The notes beneath the pieces are model-generated. The model had not been told where the DNA came from. It did not search any database and saw nothing but the letters and a program-made list of their open reading frames with translations. From contig NZ_JACVCV010000019.1 of NCBI RefSeq assembly GCF_017811155.1, positions 26,377 to 90,376 on the forward strand: a stretch of 64,000 bases of DNA, in the 5' to 3' direction. Below are positions 46,918-56,109 of the stretch, in pieces; the stretch's first letter is position 1; every line of letters begins with the position of its first letter. This stretch comes from Lunatimonas salinarum (GTDB taxonomy: Bacteria; Bacteroidota; Bacteroidia; Cytophagales; Cyclobacteriaceae). The position numbers were made by a program, and so were the translations under genes.

Positions 46918-47180
46918 TTTTATAAACGAAATCTGAAAAATTTGGCAGGGCACTTAGCTATACGAAAATTGTGACTATCGGCCTCTGAGACAGCAACTGG
47001 CTCGAACGAATTCGAACGTGAATCACTGTAAAGATGTTATATTTGTGTTCTTAGGTATTCATAAAACTCACCTGATTAAGCGTACCTAACCAAAATCAAG
47101 GTAACATCAACGTCTACAAAAAAATCCGAACAGCGTGAGGCCGTTCGGATTTTTTTGTATAGAATAAACAGTGGCAGCGG
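46918..47180. other. Convergent intergenic region at the right edge of the cluster
   Basis: Between the last J-like/FGE gene and the convergent dehydrogenase gene. Apart from the terminator at 47118-47157, I see no ORF, RNA gene, integrase site or template-repeat-like copy of the FGE C-terminal block. This is the likely right boundary of the cluster. Confidence 0.5.
47118..47157. terminator. Bidirectional terminator
   Basis: AAAAAAATCCGAAC and GTTCGGATTTTTTT form a strong stem around CAGCGTGAGGCC-like loop sequence, with A- and T-tracts on both sides. It can end both the plus-strand cluster and the minus-strand dehydrogenase operon. Confidence 0.85.
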
Positions 47181-47888
47181 TTACCCCACCAGATTGCCCT
47201 CATCGTCCCATTGGGCAATGGTGCCACGGGTGGCGATGTCCAAATACACATCCTTGTATTTGGGATCGTTCTGCAGGCCGTGCTTGGCAAGAACTTCCTC
47301 TGGTACACCATCCCACGCATTGGGGCGGTTACCTACGTAGCCCAAATCCTTGAAACCTAGCTCACTGGTAAAGAAACCGGTGGCCGTCAGGTTTCTGAGC
47401 GTATTGAAAAATCGGACACCGCTCTGCATTTCAGGCTTGGCCTTGTCGGGATAGGCGATTTCGTCAATTATCTGCAGGCGTTGCTCTTGGGATATTTCCA
47501 AGAACTTTTTCCCAAATAGCTCATCGGCCTTGTGGTCCAACCAAAGCAGCCCACCACGCATGGGTGTTTGATAATCCGGAATGTCCTTCATCATAAATTC
47601 AATGAAATCTGGAACGCCCGCATCGGTGGCACTGCCGGAAACATCGTCCGCCGGAATGATGATATCCACCAATACCTCTAATTTTTTTCGCTCTTCGTCG
47701 GTAAAGAAGGTCGTGGATTGCAGCAAATCATTGTGCTTGATCTCTTCGGGAGTTCTTCCGTAACTACCGAAATCACCTATGGTGGGCTGGTGTGCCAACT
47801 CATTGGTTTCGGATCCACAACCGGAAAGAATAAGCCCGGTGCCGAACGAACCGGCCAGTAACAGCTTTAAATTCTCGCGTCTATTCAT
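47181..47888 (-). CDS. Gluconate 2-dehydrogenase subunit 3 family protein (small partner of the GMC enzyme)
   Basis: The 235-residue protein starts at the ATG at 47888, which gives a twin-arginine-like leader (MNRRENLKLLLAGSFGTG) ending near a lipobox-like LSGC; an upstream in-frame ATG inside the preceding gene is not credible. The family motif FFTDEERKKLEVLVDIIIPADDVSGSATDAGVPDFIE marks the gamma subunit that escorts the flavin dehydrogenase through Tat export. It follows the GMC gene by 5 bp on the same strand, so the two form a complex. The electron acceptor is not encoded here. Confidence 0.87.
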   Translation of the reverse strand: MNRRENLKLLLAGSFGTGLILSGCGSETNELAHQPTIGDFGSYGRTPEEIKHNDLLQSTTFFTDEERKKLEVLVDIIIPADDVSGSATDAGVPDFIEFMMKDIPDYQTPMRGGLLWLDHKADELFGKKFLEISQEQRLQIIDEIAYPDKAKPEMQSGVRFFNTLRNLTATGFFTSELGFKDLGYVGNRPNAWDGVPEEVLAKHGLQNDPKYKDVYLDIATRGTIAQWDDEGNLVG

Positions 47889-47893
47889 GGGGT

Positions 47894-49633
47894 TTATATG
47901 TTTTTCTTTTTCAACTGATCGATAATGTATTCCGAAGTCCGCATGGACAAGGCCAAGATGGTCCAAGTTGGATTCTTGTCGGCCTGCGACACGAATGGAC
48001 CGCCATCCACCACGAATAGGTTCTTGCAATCATGGGCTTGGCAGTTGCTGTTCAGCACGGAGGTTTTCGGATCGGATCCCATACGGGTGGTACCCACCTC
48101 GTGGATGATCCTTCCAGGCTTGTGGAGTCCATATTGACTCTCAGGGCCTGGCTTATTGCCGAGGATGATTGCCCCCATGCTTGTTAAGATCTCCTCAAAG
48201 GTGTCGTGCATGTGCTTGGCCTGCTTTAGTTCTTGGTCTGTCCACTTGTAATGGAACTTCAGTACCGGTATCCCATACTTGTCAACTACATTGTTGTCGA
48301 TCTCGCAATAATTGGAATACTGCGGGATGCTCTCTCCCCTGCCGGACATACCCACTGTACTGCCGTAGAACGTACGGATATCCTTTTTCAGCCCCTCACC
48401 ATAGCCTCCCGCCGGGCTCGGGTTTCCGAATTCATCCTTGATGTATTTACGCATGGTATCCATTCCGCCACCAAATCCATACGAAGGCATTCCCATGCCT
48501 CCCCAATATTCAATGTGGTATCCCCTGGCAAAATCCAGCCCCTTCTCATTCAACCACCAAGGAGTGTAAATATGCATACCGCCCACACCATCCTCATTGT
48601 ACCGATCCCGATTCATAAGCTCAGGCATGATGCCCATGCGGTCGGCACCGGTAGAATCGTGCAGGTACCGACCCACATAGCCGGTCCCGTTTCCAATTCC
48701 GTTTGGATGGGTCTTGGATTTGGAATTTAGCATAATACGCGCAGACTCACACGCAGACGCGCCAAGCACAACTACCCGAGATCGAAGCTTGTATTCCTTC
48801 ATGTCTATCTTGCTGACATAGGATACACCTGTGGCCTCGCCTTTATCATCGGTGGTCACCTTCCGCACCATGGCATGGGTATACAGATCCACCTTACCCT
48901 TTCTCATGGCCGGCTTTACCAAGCAGGTACCGGCCGAAAAATCTCCGTAAACCTGACAAGCCCTGTTACACTGACTACAGAAAAAACAAACCCCTCGGTC
49001 ATTGTTTACCGGACGGGTTAATATGGATAGACGGGAAGGAATAATGGGGATATTTGCCTTCTTGGCGCCCCGTTGTATGTACAGTTCATGCAATCGGGGC
49101 TTTGGAGGAGGGAGAAAATAACCGTCCGGTTCGTTGTGAATGCCCTCTTTCGAACCAAATACACCGATCAATTTATCCACCCGGTCATAATAGGGCTTTA
49201 AGTCGTCGTAGCCGATAGGCCAATTGTCACCCATCCCATCCAGATCCTTCCGTTTAAAATCCAACGGACCAAACCGAAGCGATATCCTGCCCCAGTGGTT
49301 GGTACGACCACCAAGCATACGCGATCTAAACCAATCGAATTCGCTGTCCTTTCCCCGGGTGTAGGGCTCGCCATCTATTTCCCATCCCCCAATTGCCGCA
49401 TCAAAGTCGCCAAAAGGGCGGACGGTCCCCGCCCCCCTGCGGGGAGATTCCCATGGAAAACGTAATTGGGTACGGTGCTCGTCCAATGCTGGATCAAAAT
49501 CAGCTCCGGCCTCCACCACAGCCACGGCTAGACCAGCCTCGGCCAATATTTTGGAAGCCATACCACCTCCCGCGCCGGATCCTACAATGATTGCATCGTA
49601 TTCCTCGCCAGAAGCCATTATCTGTATACTCAT
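47894..49633 (-). CDS. GMC-family FAD oxidoreductase with a Cys-rich Fe-S-type motif
   Basis: This 579-residue flavin dehydrogenase of the gluconate/glucose/fructose dehydrogenase group begins with the FAD Rossmann motif DAIIVGSGAGGGMASKILAEAG; the C-terminal half has GTTRMG and NPTWTILALSMR, with conserved active-site His residues. Around residue 222 there is a cluster reading GVCFFCSQCNRACQVYG and a further Cys (GTC) 11 residues on, giving C-x5-C-x3-C-x10-C, close to the C-x5-C-x3-C-x11-C spacing of the [3Fe-4S] site in FAD-glucose and fructose dehydrogenases. It has no signal of its own and probably travels with the Tat subunit. The sugar substrate is unknown. Confidence 0.9.
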   Translation of the reverse strand: MSIQIMASGEEYDAIIVGSGAGGGMASKILAEAGLAVAVVEAGADFDPALDEHRTQLRFPWESPRRGAGTVRPFGDFDAAIGGWEIDGEPYTRGKDSEFDWFRSRMLGGRTNHWGRISLRFGPLDFKRKDLDGMGDNWPIGYDDLKPYYDRVDKLIGVFGSKEGIHNEPDGYFLPPPKPRLHELYIQRGAKKANIPIIPSRLSILTRPVNNDRGVCFFCSQCNRACQVYGDFSAGTCLVKPAMRKGKVDLYTHAMVRKVTTDDKGEATGVSYVSKIDMKEYKLRSRVVVLGASACESARIMLNSKSKTHPNGIGNGTGYVGRYLHDSTGADRMGIMPELMNRDRYNEDGVGGMHIYTPWWLNEKGLDFARGYHIEYWGGMGMPSYGFGGGMDTMRKYIKDEFGNPSPAGGYGEGLKKDIRTFYGSTVGMSGRGESIPQYSNYCEIDNNVVDKYGIPVLKFHYKWTDQELKQAKHMHDTFEEILTSMGAIILGNKPGPESQYGLHKPGRIIHEVGTTRMGSDPKTSVLNSNCQAHDCKNLFVVDGGPFVSQADKNPTWTILALSMRTSEYIIDQLKKKNI

Positions 49634-49790
49634 TCTTCTTTTAGTTTTTTTAAATTCTGGAAAAATTAATACAAAATTTCGATATAAAAAAAACCATTGT
49701 CATCAACGGTTATACTTCGTAGATGAAAAAAAGACTATCTAGATCCAACGTTTTACCGCATTGCCTTCACAGCCATTGATCTACGTATCA

Positions 49791-50480
49791 CTACAGAACG
49801 CGCCTGACATATTCCCAGACGGTCTCCGCTACAATCACATGGCCCTCAGCCGTCGGATGGATACCGTCTGGCAGGTTGAGCTCGGGATCCCCCGCTACCC
49901 CCTCCAACAGAAAAGGGATCAGTGCGACTTGGTCCTCCTCCGCAACCTCCTCATACATCCCGCTGAATGCCGACGTATATTCCTGTCCCATATTGGGTGG
50001 AATCTGCATGCCTGCCAATAGAATATAGGTTTCGGGATAGCTTTCCTTCACCTTCTGGATAATTTTCTTCAGGTTGCTACGGGTTTCCTCCACCGGGATA
50101 CCCCTGAGGCCGTCATTTCCGCCCAACTCCAAAACAAACACCGCCGGCGCTTCTTCCAAAAACCAATCCAGGCGGTTCAGGCCTGAAGCGGTGGTTTCTC
50201 CACTGAGGCCTCCATTTACTACGCGGTAGGCCAATCCCTCACGGTCTATTTTCTCCTGTATCAATGCGGGAAATGCCTCGTCTTCCTCCAGCCCATAGCC
50301 TGCGGTGAGGCTATTTCCAAAAAACAAGATCAAAGGGCGATCCTCCTCCACGATAATCTCTTCAACTCTCCCGGTATCATTCCTGCTTTCTTCCTGACTT
50401 TTCGGCGAAGTGCACCCAACCATGCCGGACATCAGCACTCCTACTGTAAAACCCAACCATAAATTTACCACAACTCTCAT
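49791..50480 (-). CDS. tesA: SGNH-family arylesterase/lysophospholipase (TesA-like) lipoprotein
   Basis: The 230-residue SGNH hydrolase starts at the ATG at 50480, which gives a signal with lipobox (MSGMVGC); an ATG 36 bp upstream adds a polar stretch and is less likely. The four SGNH blocks are FFGNSLTAGYG (Ser), NGGLSGETT (Gly), LELGGNDGLRG (Asn) and DGIHPTAEGH (Asp/His). It is divergent from the ABC exporter gene pair; this tesA-ybbA-ybbP arrangement is common in Gram-negative genomes and points to a shared envelope-lipid function. Confidence 0.9.
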   Translation of the reverse strand: MRVVVNLWLGFTVGVLMSGMVGCTSPKSQEESRNDTGRVEEIIVEEDRPLILFFGNSLTAGYGLEEDEAFPALIQEKIDREGLAYRVVNGGLSGETTASGLNRLDWFLEEAPAVFVLELGGNDGLRGIPVEETRSNLKKIIQKVKESYPETYILLAGMQIPPNMGQEYTSAFSGMYEEVAEEDQVALIPFLLEGVAGDPELNLPDGIHPTAEGHVIVAETVWEYVRRVL

Positions 50481-50600
50481 ATACCTTGTTTCCTTTGTTA
50501 TTGTAAATTTGAACATAATTAAAGGAATCTACCAATTTAAACAAACTAAATGGTGATCCTAACGTGTTAGAACACAAACAATCTTATTGAATAGAGAGAC

Positions 50601-51278
50601 ATGAGCATACTTTCCGTAACCAACCTGACAAAAACCTACCAAAGCGGTAGCCGAAAGCTGACTGTTTTGGATAATGTCAATTTTGAGGTCAACGCCGGTG
50701 CAACCATGGCGATCGTAGGACCTTCGGGAAGCGGAAAGACTACGCTACTTGGATTATGTGCCGGACTGGACACCGCCAGTGGAGGGTCTGTAAAACTTGT
50801 TGGCAAAGCCTTGGAAAATCTCTCCGAGGATGAGCGGGCGAAAGTCCGAAATGAATCGGTTGGCTTTATTTTCCAAAATTTCCAGCTGCTGCCCACACTT
50901 ACTGCGCTGGAAAACGTGATGGTGCCCATGGAGTTGAAAAAACGGAAAGATGCCAGGCACCAAGCAGAAGTACTGTTAAACCAAGTGGGCCTCGGCGATC
51001 GCTTAACCCACTATCCATCCCAACTCTCCGGAGGGGAGCAACAGCGGGTTTCCATCGCCCGAGCATTTGCCAATGAACCTAAAATTCTCTTTGCCGATGA
51101 ACCCACTGGAAACCTGGACACAGAAACGGGAGATATGATCGAAAACCTCATCTTCCAATTAAACAAAGAGAAGGGGACCACCCTCATACTCGTGACGCAC
51201 GATCCCCAATTAGCGGAACGCACCCAACAGATCATTTCTATCAAAGGCGGCAAAATCCAGGAGGTTTCCTATGGCTGA
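50601..51278 (+). CDS. ABC transporter ATP-binding protein (LolD/YbbA type)
   Basis: This 225-residue ATPase of the MacB/LolD/FtsE class has Walker [18 protein letters not shown]-loop FIFQNFQLLPTLTALENV, signature LSGGEQQRVSIARAFANEP, Walker B ILFADEPTGNLD and switch His LVTHD, all intact. The stop overlaps the permease start by 8 bp, so it powers that permease. The divergent tesA gene supports the YbbA assignment over LolD. Confidence 0.93.
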   Translation: MSILSVTNLTKTYQSGSRKLTVLDNVNFEVNAGATMAIVGPSGSGKTTLLGLCAGLDTASGGSVKLVGKALENLSEDERAKVRNESVGFIFQNFQLLPTLTALENVMVPMELKKRKDARHQAEVLLNQVGLGDRLTHYPSQLSGGEQQRVSIARAFANEPKILFADEPTGNLDTETGDMIENLIFQLNKEKGTTLILVTHDPQLAERTQQIISIKGGKIQEVSYG

Positions 51279-53790
51279 TTTGAAATGGACTTTCCTGATG
51301 GCCATGCGGGATTTCCGAAAAAACGGATCCAAGCTGGCACTTTTCATTTCTTCCATATTGGTTGGGATAGCGGCCCTGGTAGCCATTAGCTCCTTCGGGG
51401 ACAACCTTACCCAAGACATTGAACGCCAAGCCAAAGAACTGCTCGGAGCTGACTTGGTGCTGAGCAATAATCAGCCATTTGAAGGACCTGAAGCCGATAG
51501 TAGCATCTTAAGTCAGGCCATGGAAATTAACTTCGCCTCCATGGTTTCCTTTGTTGGTAAAGGAGAAAGCCGACTCACGCAGATTCGTGCATTAGAAGGG
51601 GCATTTCCCTTTTATGGCAGCTTTGATGTGGAGCCTTCCCTTGGAGAAGCGTCCTTTCGCTCTGGAGGGAAAAAGGCCTTGGTAGAAAACCTTCTATTAG
51701 CCCAATTTGAGGCCGAGGTAGGTGATTCCATAAAGGTGGGAGCAGTTACCTATGTAATCGCCGGTGCCCTGCACAATGTACCCGGACAGACCGGTATTAC
51801 AGCCACGGTGGCGCCCGCTGTGTACATTCCGATGGAGACCCTGGAGGAAACCGGCTTGGTGCAATATGGCAGCAGGGTAAACTACGAGTTATACTACGCA
51901 CTGAACCCTGACACCGATCCACAAGCATTTATTGATGTATATAAAGACCGATGGGAAGAGGACAACATACGATTCGAAACTGTAGAAAGCCGAAAGGAAT
52001 CCACCGGAAACTCTTTTAAAAACCTTGGAAACTTCCTAAGCTTGGTGGCCTTTATAGCCGTATTGCTTGGCTGTGTGGGCGTGGCCAGTGCCGTGAATGT
52101 TTTTGTGAAGGAGAAACTGCCCGCCGTAGCGGTACTTCGGTGCCTGGGTGTATCATCAGGTCAAATATTCGCCATCTACCTCTGTCAAATATTTCTGATG
52201 GGTATAATTGGATCCGTTGCCGGAGCCGCATTGGGTACCGGGCTTCAATTTATTTTACCCAGCGTCTTTCAAGACTTTTTGCCGGTTGATGTCACCGTAG
52301 AGGTTTCTTGGGCCTCGATTTCGCTCGGAGTAGTTACCGGGATCCTGATATCCATGCTTTTTGCATTGATTCCTTTGCTGAAGATCCGAACGGTATCGCC
52401 GATGATGACACTACGGCCCGAGGCAGGAAGCAGGAGCTTTGCCAAGGATCCGACCCGCTGGGCGGTAGTAGGCGCAATAGCGGTCTTTTTGGGTGGATTT
52501 AGTTTTTTTCTCCTCAGGGATTGGGAGCAAACACTTTGGTTTACAGGTTTTGTTTTTTTTGCATTTGGCGTACTTTGGCTTTTCGCACTTGCGATTATGA
52601 AAGGTATTCGAAGGTGGCTGCCACTTTCACTATCTTATCCTGCGCGGCAGTCGCTGGCCAATTTATATAGGCCGAACAACCAAACCGTTTCACTGATAGC
52701 TACCATTGGATTGGGCACCGCGATGATCTCCACCCTCTTTTTTGTGCAATATCAATTATTGGACGAGGTAAAGTTTGCAGACAAAGAAGACCAGCCAAAC
52801 ATGCTCTTCTTCGACATTCAAACGCAACAGGTAGAGGCGGTAAGCCAGCAACTCAGGGAACAAGGCCTACCTATTCTCCAACAGGTACCCATCGTTACCA
52901 TGGGGCTTACTTCGGTAAACGGTATCACCAAAAAAGACAATGAAGCCCTTCCCGAAGAAGAAAGAAGGTCCAGACGACTGTATAACCGGGAATTTCGAGT
53001 TACCTACCGTGACTCGCTGATACGTTCCGAACGGCTGACGGACGGCGAACTCCGCCCTTACAAACAACCCGGAGACAGCATATTTGTCTCCTTGGACAAA
53101 GGATATGCCTCCCGAGCCGGACTACAGCTTGGCGATGAAATGGTCTTTAATGTGCAGGGACGCCCGATAAAAACGTATATCGGAAGCATGCGGGAAGTGA
53201 ACTTCCGACAGGTTTCCACCAACTTCTTGGTGCTCTTCCCCGATAATGTCCTTACCAATGCCCCCAAGTTTCATGTGGTGGTGACCAAGACTGACAGCGA
53301 TGTGCAGGCAGGGAGGGTGCAAAACCAAATGGTCCAAAACTTCCCCAATGTGTCGGTCATCAACCTAAGCACTATCGTGGAAACCCTGGAAGATATTCTG
53401 GGAAAAATTAGCTTTGTGATTCAATTTATGGCGCTATTCAGTATTGTCACTGGCATTCTTGTACTGATAAGCTCACTGATCATCAGCAAATACCAACGAA
53501 TCAAAGAAACCATTCTCCTCAAAACGATCGGTGCACAAAAGCAACTCTTGGTGCAAATCAACACACTCGAATACCTCTTTCTGGGTAGTCTGGCAGCATT
53601 GAGTGGCATACTGCTTTCACTTTTGGCTGCGTTCCTGCTAAGCGTTTACTTATTTGAAATCCCATTTCGCGTAGAATGGATCCTGTTGGCCGCTGTGTAT
53701 GGTGCCATTACGGCGATTACGGTCCTTTTGGGCTGGTGGAACGGCAAGGATATCTTGAAAACACCGACCATGGAGGTTTTGCGAACGTAA
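51271..53790 (+). CDS. ABC transporter permease, YbbP type with two FtsX domains
   Basis: The 839-residue permease has an N-terminal TM and a large periplasmic MacB-like domain (about 50-250), a first FtsX unit with TMs at about 255-375, additional TMs near 400-450, a second periplasmic domain (about 480-690) and a second FtsX unit at 700-839. This ten-TM layout is the YbbP/mechanotransmission type, not a classic importer. A role in extracting lipids or driving the partner lipase TesA is possible; evidence for substrate is absent. Confidence 0.9.
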   Translation: MADLKWTFLMAMRDFRKNGSKLALFISSILVGIAALVAISSFGDNLTQDIERQAKELLGADLVLSNNQPFEGPEADSSILSQAMEINFASMVSFVGKGESRLTQIRALEGAFPFYGSFDVEPSLGEASFRSGGKKALVENLLLAQFEAEVGDSIKVGAVTYVIAGALHNVPGQTGITATVAPAVYIPMETLEETGLVQYGSRVNYELYYALNPDTDPQAFIDVYKDRWEEDNIRFETVESRKESTGNSFKNLGNFLSLVAFIAVLLGCVGVASAVNVFVKEKLPAVAVLRCLGVSSGQIFAIYLCQIFLMGIIGSVAGAALGTGLQFILPSVFQDFLPVDVTVEVSWASISLGVVTGILISMLFALIPLLKIRTVSPMMTLRPEAGSRSFAKDPTRWAVVGAIAVFLGGFSFFLLRDWEQTLWFTGFVFFAFGVLWLFALAIMKGIRRWLPLSLSYPARQSLANLYRPNNQTVSLIATIGLGTAMISTLFFVQYQLLDEVKFADKEDQPNMLFFDIQTQQVEAVSQQLREQGLPILQQVPIVTMGLTSVNGITKKDNEALPEEERRSRRLYNREFRVTYRDSLIRSERLTDGELRPYKQPGDSIFVSLDKGYASRAGLQLGDEMVFNVQGRPIKTYIGSMREVNFRQVSTNFLVLFPDNVLTNAPKFHVVVTKTDSDVQAGRVQNQMVQNFPNVSVINLSTIVETLEDILGKISFVIQFMALFSIVTGILVLISSLIISKYQRIKETILLKTIGAQKQLLVQINTLEYLFLGSLAALSGILLSLLAAFLLSVYLFEIPFRVEWILLAAVYGAITAITVLLGWWNGKDILKTPTMEVLRT

Positions 53791-53955
53791 TGTAACGTGC
53801 CCCTGCGAAAGCTAGTCTGCATCCTATTGGCGTTTTGGACGATCCAAAGGTCTGGGTCTTGCTATAGAAGTGATGGTGTGGGAACCAGCAGAATAGTGGT
53901 TTTTGGAAAAAATAACAAAAAACAACCGTTGTTTGAAACCTTTTTGCTATCTTCT

Positions 53956-53967
53956 ATGTATATACAT
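53956..53967. promoter_or_regulatory. Palindrome upstream of the MarR gene, probable operator
   Basis: ATGTATATACAT is a perfect 12-bp palindrome ending 19 bp before the MarR start. A very similar element lies before the yceI-like gene, so both are likely MarR-binding sites. Confidence 0.55.
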
Positions 53968-53986
53968 TAAATACATTTACAAGATA

Positions 53987-54442
53987 ATGGCAAGACTGGA
54001 GGAATCTATACAGCAGCGAGTGTTCAAAGACCCCTACAATAAGGCTGTAGTCAATATTTTGTTTACGAACAGCTACCTGGAAACGCGGCAAAACAAATTG
54101 TTTAGGCCTTTTGACATTTCGCCTGAGCAGTATAACGTCCTACGTATTTTGCGTGGGAAACATCCCGAACCCATTACCGTATCCTCCATACAGGACCGCA
54201 TGCTGAATAGAATGTCCAACGCCTCCAGGCTAGTGGAAAAACTCAAAAACAAGGGACTGGTACACCGGGAGGAATGTGCCTCGGATAGAAGACAGGTTGA
54301 CATCACCATCACAGATAAAGGACTGGAGCTGTTGCAGGTCTTGGAAGAAGAAATCAATCAATTCAATAAAAACGTGATTTCGCTTTCGGTAGAGGAAGTA
54401 GAGGTCTTAAACGAACTACTTGACAAACTCCGAGTAGAATAA
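53987..54442 (+). CDS. MarR-family transcription regulator
   Basis: The 151-residue regulator starts at the ATG at 53987 (MARLEES), not at an in-frame ATG 84 bp upstream that would add a Cys/Tyr-rich leader and cover the palindrome. The winged helix reads SPEQYNVLRILRGKHPEPITVSSIQDRMLNRMSNASRLVEKLKNKGLVHREECASDRRQVDITIT, including the DRR wing. With YceI, dioxygenase-like and esterase genes just downstream, it resembles the MhqR type of MarR regulators that sense quinones. Autoregulation is suggested by the palindrome. Confidence 0.92.
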   Translation: MARLEESIQQRVFKDPYNKAVVNILFTNSYLETRQNKLFRPFDISPEQYNVLRILRGKHPEPITVSSIQDRMLNRMSNASRLVEKLKNKGLVHREECASDRRQVDITITDKGLELLQVLEEEINQFNKNVISLSVEEVEVLNELLDKLRVE

Positions 54443-54459
54443 CTCATTTGTCATTTTAC

Positions 54460-54471
54460 ATGTACACACAT
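54460..54471. promoter_or_regulatory. Near-palindrome upstream of the yceI-like gene, probable MarR operator
   Basis: ATGTACACACAT matches the MarR-upstream palindrome ATGTATATACAT at 10 of 12 positions and lies 78 bp before the yceI-like start. Confidence 0.5.
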
Positions 54472-54549
54472 TTTTTGTTTAAACATCATTATAGAAAAAA
54501 TTATCTAAAATTTCAATCAAAATAAACATTCACACATAATTTAAAAATC

Positions 54550-55077
54550 ATGAGCACAAAAAAATGGATTATCGACCCTACCCATTCAGAGGTATCATTT
54601 AAAGTAAAGCACCTAGTGATCTCTACTGTAACGGGCTATTTTCGCAAGTTTGAGGGATCTGCAGAAGCTGATAGTGACGACTTTGTCGGTGGAAAAATCG
54701 AGTTCAGCGCAGACATAGACAGCATTGACACCAATCAGTCCGACAGGGACGCACACTTGAAGTCAGCGGACTTTTTCGACGCGGCAACCAATCCCAAGCT
54801 GGTTTTTTCAAACGGAGTTCTTTCCAAAAACGGCGAAGACTACGTATTGAAAGGTGATCTTAAAATCCGGGAGACTACCCTGCCAGTAGAGTTGGCCGTA
54901 GAGTTTGGTGGTGTTGCCGGTGACCCCTATGGAAATACCAAAGCGGGCTTTGAAATCACAGGTAAAGTAAGTAGAAAAGCTTATGGCCTTACTTGGAACG
55001 CCGTGACCGAAGCCGGAAGCGTGGTGGTAGGTGACGAAGTGAAAATCATCGCAAGCATCCAATTGGTTAAACAATAA
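54550..55077 (+). CDS. YceI-family polyisoprenoid-binding protein
   Basis: This 175-residue lipocalin-like beta barrel binds polyprenyl or isoprenoid lipids. It begins KKWIIDPTHSEVSFKVKHLVISTVTGYF and carries the family blocks IDTNQSDRDAHLKSADFFDAATNPKLVF and KAYGLTWNA. There is no signal peptide, so unlike E. coli YceI it is probably cytosolic. The neighbouring MarR gene and shared palindromes suggest quinone- or lipid-linked control. A terminator follows. Confidence 0.92.
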   Translation: MSTKKWIIDPTHSEVSFKVKHLVISTVTGYFRKFEGSAEADSDDFVGGKIEFSADIDSIDTNQSDRDAHLKSADFFDAATNPKLVFSNGVLSKNGEDYVLKGDLKIRETTLPVELAVEFGGVAGDPYGNTKAGFEITGKVSRKAYGLTWNAVTEAGSVVVGDEVKIIASIQLVKQ

Positions 55078-55085
55078 AACGCACA

Positions 55086-55119
55086 GACCCGGGTCCCTCC
55101 TCAGTGGCCCGGGTTTCTT
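55086..55119 (+). terminator. Terminator after the yceI-like gene
   Basis: ACCCGGG and CCCGGGT form a G/C stem around a 14-nt loop, followed by TTTCTTA. It lies 10 bp after the stop. Confidence 0.65.
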
Positions 55120-55152
55120 ATCTCTTTATCTCTTACCCAAACCCATAAGGTC

Positions 55153-56109
55153 ATGGAAGCGCTTATCACAGGCATACATCATATCACCGCGTTAGCCAGC
55201 GATCCTCAAAAAAATGTGGATTTCTATACGGGGATACTTGGATTGCGGTTGGTTAAGAAAACGATCAACTTCGACGCGCCAGATGTCTATCATTTCTACT
55301 TTGGAGATGAAACAGGATCGCCAGGAACTATCCTAACCTTTTTTCCCTTCCCCGGTGCCAGAAAAGGCCAGAAAGGTGTAGGAGAGACAACGTATACGGC
55401 CTTTTCCGTGCCAAAGGACGCCCTGCCATTTTGGCAAGAACGCCTAACAGGTCTTGGGTTTACCCTTTCCACCGAATTGGAACGGTTTGGGGAAAAGCTG
55501 CAGTGCTTTGAAGACCACGATGGGATGGGCATAGAGCTAATAGCGACCGGCAGCGATGACCGAAATGGCTGGACCGGCGGACCGATTCCCGCTGAATTTG
55601 CGATAAAGGGATTTCACAGCGCCACGCTCAACCTTCGGGCCCAGCAACTAACAGCCGATCTCCTCACGGAGGCGATGGACTACCGACTCATCGGAGAGGA
55701 AAAAAACCGCTTTCGATTCGGGACCAAAGGCAATCCTGGAGATATTATCGACATAGTCATCAACCAACCAGCTTCACGCTCGGTACAAAGTGCAGGCACC
55801 GTGCACCACATTGCGTTCCGGACCGAAAACGAGGCTTCACAGCGGGAGATGCAGCAACGGCTTTGGCAATATGGCCAACAGGTTACCGAAATTAAAGACA
55901 GAAATTATTTCCAGTCAATCTATTTCCGGGAGCCGGGCGGTATTCTCTTTGAAGTGGCTACAGACGAGCCCGGATTCGCCATCGACGAACCGGTGTCCGA
56001 ACTGGGCCAAAAACTGAAACTGCCCGAGTGGGCAGAACCTCACCGGCAAAAAATAGAAAAAAGTCTGCCTCCCATCCAAGTTTCACCTTCAAATCCACCT
56101 GTAGAATGA
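55153..56109 (+). CDS. Ring-cleaving dioxygenase of the VOC/glyoxalase family (MhqO/LinE-like)
   Basis: The 318-residue protein has two VOC modules. The first starts ITGIHHITALASDPQKNVDFYTGILGLRLVKKTINFD, with the metal His in GIHHIT; the second contains GTVHHIAFRTENEASQ, and REPGGILFEVATDEPGF gives a third ligand Glu. Relatives include MhqO (hydroquinone response) and glyoxalase-like ring-cleavage enzymes. It overlaps the following esterase gene by 4 bp (ATGA), matching the mhqO-mhqD pairing in Firmicutes. The substrate is probably a hydroquinone; this is inference. Confidence 0.9.
   Translation: MEALITGIHHITALASDPQKNVDFYTGILGLRLVKKTINFDAPDVYHFYFGDETGSPGTILTFFPFPGARKGQKGVGETTYTAFSVPKDALPFWQERLTGLGFTLSTELERFGEKLQCFEDHDGMGIELIATGSDDRNGWTGGPIPAEFAIKGFHSATLNLRAQQLTADLLTEAMDYRLIGEEKNRFRFGTKGNPGDIIDIVINQPASRSVQSAGTVHHIAFRTENEASQREMQQRLWQYGQQVTEIKDRNYFQSIYFREPGGILFEVATDEPGFAIDEPVSELGQKLKLPEWAEPHRQKIEKSLPPIQVSPSNPPVE

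Noticed and set aside
47181..48029. Longer start for the GMC small subunit, overlapping the GMC gene
   Set aside because: It would add 47 residues unlike the family and bury the Tat-like leader; the ATG at 47888 is better.
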